NCBI RefSeq assembly: GCF_014647235.1
Contig: NZ_BMOU01000003.1
Span: forward strand, 62,001-126,000
DNA from: Haloarcula pellucida
Lineage (GTDB): Archaea; Halobacteriota; Halobacteria; Halobacteriales; Haloarculaceae
DNA: 64,000 nucleotides
Reading direction: 5' to 3'
The notes below the pieces were generated by a model. It was not told the origin of the DNA. It saw only the letters and a list, made by a program, of their open reading frames with translations, and did no database searches. Made by a program: the position numbers and the translations under genes. Positions 59,343-64,000 of the stretch are shown one piece after another; the stretch's first letter is position 1, and each line of letters starts with the position of its first letter.

Positions 59343-60359
59343 ATGGTACTCTACGCGGTGGAGGACATAGAAGACGCACTGGCCGCCACACGTGCGTTCC
59401 TGTGGCCAATCGACCGCTCGCGGTGGCTCAGACTCGCGCTCGTCGTCTTCTTCGTCGGAGGTACCGGCGCGAACGTCAACACCGTCCAGTTCAACATGCC
59501 GTTCGATCAGGGCACACCGCCCGGTGGGGCCCCTCCGATTCAAGATATTGGACCCCGTATCTGGTTCCTCGTCGCCGCGATCGTCGCCGTGGCGCTTCTA
59601 GTCGGCCTCGCGTTCCTCCTGGTGGGGTCGATAATGGAGTTCGTCCTCGTCGAGTCGCTCCGCACCGAAACGGTCGCTATTCGACAGTCCTGGCGCGACC
59701 GATGGCGACAGGGACTCCGCCTGTTCGGATTCCGGGTCCTCGTCGGGCTGGTGGTTTTGAGTCTCGTCGCGGGCCTCCTCGCACTCGTGTTGGTTCCCGT
59801 CCTCACCGGAACGGGCGGCCCCGCTGGACTGCCTGCCGGCGGAGCCTCGGTCGCCGCGTTAGTGCTGGTGCTGCCGGTGGTCGTCCTCATCTCGATTCTG
59901 GCCGGTCTGGTCGGCGAGTTCACTACGGTTTTCGTCGTGCCCATCATGGTGTTGGAAGACTGCCCCGTCCTCGGCGGATGGGCCCGTCTCTGGCGATCGA
60001 TCAAAGCCAATCCGTGGCAGTACGTCGCCTACGCCGTCGTAGCGTTCGTGTTGACGCTCGTGGGCGGCCTCGTCGTCACGATAGCAGTCGCGATAGCCGC
60101 CGTCCTCCTCCTGATTCCGTTCGGTATCCTCGGCGCAATCGGATTCGTGCTATTCACGGCAGTTCCCTCCGTGGGGCTTGCGGTGCTAGCGCTCGTCGGA
60201 CTGGCCTCCGGGCTCTCGGTAGTCGTCGCCGCAGCCTTCGTTCAGGTACCCGTGGTGACGTACCTGCGGTACTACGCGCTGTTCGTTCTCGGCGACGTCG
60301 ACGACGAACTCGACCTCGTCCCGGAGCGCCGGGCCACAGTGCGGGCGGACGAAGCGTGA
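59343..60359 (+). CDS. Polytopic membrane protein, haloarchaeal family
   Basis: The 338-aa protein opens with the amphipathic segment MVLYAVEDIEDALAATRAFLWPI followed by WLRLALVVFFVGG. About six long TM helices follow, with a Gly/Pro-rich outer loop (residues 55-70) and a charged cytoplasmic segment (RTETVAIRQSWRDRWRQGLRLFGFR). The second half (MVLEDCPVLGGWARLWRSIKANPWQY) resembles DUF4013-like glycerophosphodiester membrane domains. I recall the family as DUF7544 (unchecked). The function is unknown. A TTATAT element about 28 nt upstream is the likely TATA box. Confidence 0.8.
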   Translation: MVLYAVEDIEDALAATRAFLWPIDRSRWLRLALVVFFVGGTGANVNTVQFNMPFDQGTPPGGAPPIQDIGPRIWFLVAAIVAVALLVGLAFLLVGSIMEFVLVESLRTETVAIRQSWRDRWRQGLRLFGFRVLVGLVVLSLVAGLLALVLVPVLTGTGGPAGLPAGGASVAALVLVLPVVVLISILAGLVGEFTTVFVVPIMVLEDCPVLGGWARLWRSIKANPWQYVAYAVVAFVLTLVGGLVVTIAVAIAAVLLLIPFGILGAIGFVLFTAVPSVGLAVLALVGLASGLSVVVAAAFVQVPVVTYLRYYALFVLGDVDDELDLVPERRATVRADEA

Positions 60360-60424
60360 CACCGTCGCTATCACCGCCTGAGAGGACACAAGACATTTGT
60401 ACCAGACGCGATTGAGCGCGGGAC

Positions 60425-61627
60425 GTGCCCTCCAGACGACGATTCCTCGCAGCACTCGGCGTCAGTGCGCTGGGCGGATTCGCAGGCTGTTCGGCGAGCG
60501 CCGACGAACCGCCAGCGCCAGCAACGCCGGATCTCAACCCCGAAAAGGACATATACGGCGCCGACGGCAACTGGTCGAGTTTCGGCTGTAACGCCGGCAA
60601 CACCCGGAGCGTCCACGGAATCACCGCCGGCAAGGCGCCCGTCGACGGCGTCGACGAGGAGTGGCGGGTCCCGGTCACCGACCTGCAACGAACCGCTCCC
60701 GTCGTCGCGGGCAGTCGGGTCTATCTGCCGACCCCTGCCGGCCTCCGTGTCTACGACGCCGAGGACGGAACGGAACTGTGGCGCGAGGACGGCATCGAAG
60801 GGTCGCCAGTCGTTCGGGGCGGGACGGTGTTCGCAGCCGACAGCGCCGAGAACGCGGTCCGGGCCCTCGCTGCCGACAGCGGCGACGAACGGTGGTCGGC
60901 GGAGACCGACGTGCCCCCGGTCGGCCCCTCGATGTATCCCGGAACGCCGCTCATCGTCGGGGCGGGCGAGCGAGTGTTCGGACTCAACCCGGAGAGCGGC
61001 GAGACGGTCTGGTCGCGGCGGCTGTTCGGAACCGTCCTCCCCAGCCCGCCGGTGTGGAACGGCTACGCCGCCGCCGTGGCGACCGAAGCGGGTGAAGTCG
61101 CAGTGCTCACGCTCACCCACGGGACCGGTGTCCAGCGCTTCCGACTCCCGGCGCCACCAGTCGCTCCGCCGTCGGCGGACACGGACTCGGTGTACGTCAC
61201 CTGTCGGGACGGCGTGACGTACGCGCTGGGTGGTGAGACCAGTTCCAGTGGCCAGCGTCGGTGGTCGGTCAAGACCGGGTGGGGTCCTGGCGGTATCGGT
61301 CTCGATTCGGGACTCGTCTTCGCCGGGATGTCCAGCGAACTCCACGCCGTCGACAGCGAGTCGGGGTCGGTCCGCTGGACACACCGACTCGGAAACAGGC
61401 AACACACGGCCCCGGCTATCGGCCGGGGCACGCTGTTCGTCGGCGGTGACCGGCTATGGGCACTCGACCCCACGCCGAAATCGGGGCTGGTCGGCTCCGG
61501 TCCGGCGGTGCGCTACGAGCGCACGTTCCACGGCCGCGTCGGCCCCGGGCCGATACTCCACGACGGGACGCTGTACGTCGTCGCCGAGACGGGGCCAGAC
61601 TCGACGCACCTGCTCGCGTTGTCCTGA
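60425..61627 (+). CDS. PQQ-like beta-propeller Tat lipoprotein
   Basis: The 400-aa protein starts with GTG at 60425 and has a Tat signal (SRRRFLAAL) with lipobox (FAGC, Cys22). The rest is a seven- or eight-bladed PQQ-like propeller. Each blade shows the VYLPTPAGLRVYDAEDGTELW or VFAADSAENAVRALAADSGDERW pattern, and the first blade begins WSSFGCNAGNTRSV. Such proteins resemble BamB or quinoprotein dehydrogenases without catalytic residues and usually serve as surface scaffolds. It stands alone, 65 bp after the membrane protein gene. Confidence 0.88.
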   Translation: MPSRRRFLAALGVSALGGFAGCSASADEPPAPATPDLNPEKDIYGADGNWSSFGCNAGNTRSVHGITAGKAPVDGVDEEWRVPVTDLQRTAPVVAGSRVYLPTPAGLRVYDAEDGTELWREDGIEGSPVVRGGTVFAADSAENAVRALAADSGDERWSAETDVPPVGPSMYPGTPLIVGAGERVFGLNPESGETVWSRRLFGTVLPSPPVWNGYAAAVATEAGEVAVLTLTHGTGVQRFRLPAPPVAPPSADTDSVYVTCRDGVTYALGGETSSSGQRRWSVKTGWGPGGIGLDSGLVFAGMSSELHAVDSESGSVRWTHRLGNRQHTAPAIGRGTLFVGGDRLWALDPTPKSGLVGSGPAVRYERTFHGRVGPGPILHDGTLYVVAETGPDSTHLLALS

Positions 61628-61973
61628 CAGGCTAGCAGTCACATACCGACGCGTGTCGTGTCGCCGCTCTCGGCTGCGGTACTGAACGGTGTCTCGTGCT
61701 GTCCCGACGGGCATAGGCGTATCCTCGTACACGGCGATAGCGTCCCGCGAAGCTAACCAACAGTCGGCCGATATCCGCCAGTCGTTGGTTAGCTGCACGA
61801 ATCACGTTCGAAGCATCAGGTGTCGCTTCTCGAAGAAGACACAGAGACGCCGTCGTGCTTGCTGCGGGAACTGAGTCGAACACCGTCCGAGCGTGGGGAA
61901 CCGCTCGCCGGCGGTGGGACGGCGAGCGACCGTCGCCACCGCCGGCGACTGTCACCTGCTCCCACTCGTCGTG
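61628..61973. other. Intergenic region between convergent genes
   Basis: No gene was recognised. It contains the perfect 11-bp inverted repeat at 61751-61794. Confidence 0.35.
61751..61794. terminator. Stem-loop between convergent genes
   Basis: AGCTAACCAAC (61751-61761) and GTTGGTTAGCT (61784-61794) are exact reverse complements around a 22-nt loop. The place between two converging 3' ends suggests a bidirectional terminator or mRNA 3' end structure. The poly-T tract usual for archaeal termination is missing, so an operator is also possible. Confidence 0.4.
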
Positions 61974-64000
61974 TTAGTGCAGCAGTTTGCTGCCGAACTG
62001 CATCTCGTATGACTTCACCGTGTCGATGGCCTGTTCGCGGCTCAGTTCGTCGAAGGACTTCCCGAAGCAGTCCTGTGCGATCTCCTCTCGGGTCGTGTAG
62101 TCCGACGGACCAGTTCCGTCGGTGAACGGCTGCCGGTTGTAGATCGCCTGAACTGCCACGGCGCGGTCGGTGCTCAGTTCGTCGAAGTGCGAATCGAACT
62201 TCGCGTGGGCGATGTCGTCGGGACTGTACGCCGGGTCCGACGGTAAGTCGCCGAACTGTTCGTCGTAGGCGTTCTGGGTCTCGATGGCCTGTTCGCGGCT
62301 CAGTTCGTCGAAGGACTTCCCGTAGCAGTCCTGTGCGATCTCCTCTCGGGTCTTGATGTCCGACGGGTGGGTGCCGTCGGGGAACGGCTGGCGCTTCGCG
62401 ATGGCCTCGACGGCGATAGCGCGTCGGTCGCTCAGTTCGTCGAGGTGCGCGTCGTACTTCGCGTGTGCTATCTCGTCCGGCGTGTACTCCGCCGGGTCGT
62501 CCGAATCGTCGGCGGGCTCGATAGTGATCGTCGCCGTCGCCGAGTCGTCGTCGGTGAAGACGCCGTGTTCGTAATCGCCGGTGTCGAGTCCGCTCGTATC
62601 GACGTCCTCGAACGTCACGGTCTCGGCGTCGCCGCCATCCAAGGTCACCTCTTCCGAGTCCAGCGCCTCGTCGGACTGCAGGGTGCCGTCCCCGTCGGTG
62701 TCGAGGCGGAACTCGACGTCCTGCGTGGCTGCTTCGTCACCGTCGTTAGTGATCTCGGCGGAGACGTCGACGGCGTCACCCTGCGTCGCACTGTCGGGGG
62801 CTTGCAGGTTCGACACCTCGAAGTTCGCCGGGTCTGGGTCCGGTTCCTCGACTGCGTCGACGGTAATCGATGCCCCGTCGGTATCGGTCACCGTGTAGGA
62901 CTCGCCGACTTCGGTCCCGAGCGCGTCGACGCTGAGTCCGACGTCACTGGAGCCAGCGCTGTCGCCGCGGACGGTGACCGTCGCGATGGTGACGCTCCCG
63001 CTATCGGACGTATCGGCCAGCGCGGCCTGTACGTCCACGGAGCCACCGTCGCCGTCGATGGCGACGTCGGTCGTCTCCGACGACGGGTCGCCCCGGACGC
63101 TCACGTCGGTTATCGAGGCGACGCTCGGGTCGGCGAGGGTGACGCCGAAGTCGTACGCCCCGACGCCGCCGTCGGCGCTCTCGACGACCACGTCGTAGGT
63201 CGTCGAGTCGCCGGAATCGACAGTCGCACTACTCGGCGCTAGCTGGACCGCGGTCTCCAGATTCGGCGTGGATTCGTCGGACTCCTCGATAGTGATCGTC
63301 GCCGTCGCCGAGTCGTCGTCGGTGAAGACGCCGTGTTCGTAGTCGCCGGCGTCGAGCCCGCTCGTGTCGACGTCCTCGAACGTCACGGTCTCGGCGTCGC
63401 CACCGTCGAGCGTCAGTTCCTGCGAGGTCAGTGCCTCGTCGGACTGTAAGGTGCCGTCCCCGTCGGTGTCGAGGCGAAACTCGACGTCCTGCGTGGCATC
63501 TTCGTCACCGTCGTTCGTGATCTCGGCGGAGACGTCGATTGCGTCGCCCTGCGTCGCGCTGTCGGGGGCTTGCAGGTTCGACACCCCGAAGTTCGCCGGG
63601 TCAGGGTCAGGGTCCGGGTCAGGGTCCGGATCAGGGTCAGGGTCGGGGAGTGCCCTGACGTTGAGCGACGCGTCCGCGCTCTCGCTCACGGTGTAGGACT
63701 CGCCGGCTTCGGTTCCGAGTGCGTCGACGCTGAGTCCGACGTCGCTGCTGCCGGCACTGTCGCCGCGGACGGTCACCGTCGCGATAGTCACCGTCCCGGT
63801 CTGTTTCGTGTCTGCGAGCGCGACCATCACGTCGACTTCGGACCCGTCGCCGGCGATAGCGACGTCGGTCGTCTGGTCGGAGGGGTTCCCCTCGACGGTC
63901 ACGTCCGTTATCGAGGCGACGTTCAGGTCGGCGAGACTGACCGTGAAGTCGTACGCCCCGACGCCGCCGTTTGCGGGCGTCACGACCACGTCGTAGGTCG
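61974..64000 (-). CDS. Modular surface protein: cohesin-like and CARDB-like repeats plus C-terminal helical repeats (5' end outside window)
   Basis: The frame is open to the window edge, so the N terminus is missing. In order come a cohesin-like module (GAYDFTVSLADLNVASITDVTV...VTVRGDSAGSSDVGLSVDALG), a (DP)n linker, a CARDB-like module (NLQAPDSATQGDAIDVSAEITNDGDE), a second cohesin-like and a second CARDB-like module. Last are two 86-residue helical repeats, each with EIAHAKxDxHxDELS and TREEIAQDCxGKSFDELSREQAI. The ending QFGSKLLH shows no membrane anchor. It is probably secreted and involved in adhesion or assembly. The C-terminal domain is unknown to me. Confidence 0.83.
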   Translation of the reverse strand, partial: TYDVVVTPANGGVGAYDFTVSLADLNVASITDVTVEGNPSDQTTDVAIAGDGSEVDVMVALADTKQTGTVTIATVTVRGDSAGSSDVGLSVDALGTEAGESYTVSESADASLNVRALPDPDPDPDPDPDPDPDPANFGVSNLQAPDSATQGDAIDVSAEITNDGDEDATQDVEFRLDTDGDGTLQSDEALTSQELTLDGGDAETVTFEDVDTSGLDAGDYEHGVFTDDDSATATITIEESDESTPNLETAVQLAPSSATVDSGDSTTYDVVVESADGGVGAYDFGVTLADPSVASITDVSVRGDPSSETTDVAIDGDGGSVDVQAALADTSDSGSVTIATVTVRGDSAGSSDVGLSVDALGTEVGESYTVTDTDGASITVDAVEEPDPDPANFEVSNLQAPDSATQGDAVDVSAEITNDGDEAATQDVEFRLDTDGDGTLQSDEALDSEEVTLDGGDAETVTFEDVDTSGLDTGDYEHGVFTDDDSATATITIEPADDSDDPAEYTPDEIAHAKYDAHLDELSDRRAIAVEAIAKRQPFPDGTHPSDIKTREEIAQDCYGKSFDELSREQAIETQNAYDEQFGDLPSDPAYSPDDIAHAKFDSHFDELSTDRAVAVQAIYNRQPFTDGTGPSDYTTREEIAQDCFGKSFDELSREQAIDTVKSYEMQFGSKLLH

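Noticed and set aside
1-64000. tRNA or rRNA genes
   Set aside because: I saw no cloverleaf-like or rRNA-like conserved sequence on either strand while reading; a tRNAscan-SE run would settle it.

Overview
The window is a haloarchaeal (class Halobacteria) chromosome or large replicon segment. The evidence is high GC, very acidic proteins, Tat signals combined with lipoboxes on most exported proteins, Bat-type HTH_10 regulators, a HalOD1 protein, and leaderless genes with a TATA box about 27 nt before the start codon. No rRNA or tRNA gene and no CRISPR array was recognised. I cannot name the species.

Layout. (1) 0.1-7 kb: a MoxR ATPase faces an operon for a DUF4129 protein, a small two-TM protein, a DUF58 protein and a polytopic protein. 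Two paralogous His-rich lipoproteins flank this block. (2) 7-13.5 kb: regulators, namely a Bat-like protein with a degenerate receiver, a HalOD1 protein, two tandem winged-helix proteins with membrane tails, and an exported Ca-repeat protein with a cytoplasmic HTH. (3) 13.8-26.4 kb: sugar-nucleotide and glycan genes. These are glmS plus an asparagine-synthase-like gene, a thioredoxin-fold lipoprotein, then a tight operon of nucleotide-sugar dehydrogenase, GT2, DUF354, GT4 and a large membrane protein, followed by an epimerase. (4) 26.4-28.5 kb: a composite IS6-type transposon with a perfect 8-bp target duplication and one cargo membrane gene. (5) 28.5-34.3 kb: a hydrolase lipoprotein, an SdpI-family protein, an ABC exporter pair, three decayed genes and a YdjM-type membrane protein. 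(6) 34.4-50 kb: a surface-glycan island with a DUF1616 protein, GT2, four secreted parallel beta-helix proteins, a flippase with a long Thr/Glu tail, a sulfatase-family protein, a polysaccharide deacetylase and a Bat-like regulator. (7) 50-64 kb: a PAP2 phosphatase, a rearranged solute-binding protein, membrane and arylsulfotransferase-like proteins, a GT-C-like protein, an EamA transporter, a PQQ-propeller lipoprotein, and a modular cohesin/CARDB-type protein cut by the window edge.

How they fit together (inference): much of the window looks devoted to building, exporting and trimming or sulfating a cell-surface glycan. GlmS and the dehydrogenase would supply activated sugars, the GTs and flippase would assemble and export, and the Tat-exported beta-helix, deacetylase and sulfatase/sulfotransferase-like proteins would modify it outside.

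The strongest unexplained signals are a bipartite promoter motif (YTTAYC, exactly 7 nt, TAATAA) at about fourteen sites, mostly before envelope genes; one such promoter between convergent genes in front of an 88-nt foldable segment (candidate ncRNA); an 11-bp phased TTAA array before a beta-helix gene; a solute-binding protein whose C-terminal lobe sits at its N terminus; and two tandem beta-helix genes with mosaic identity.
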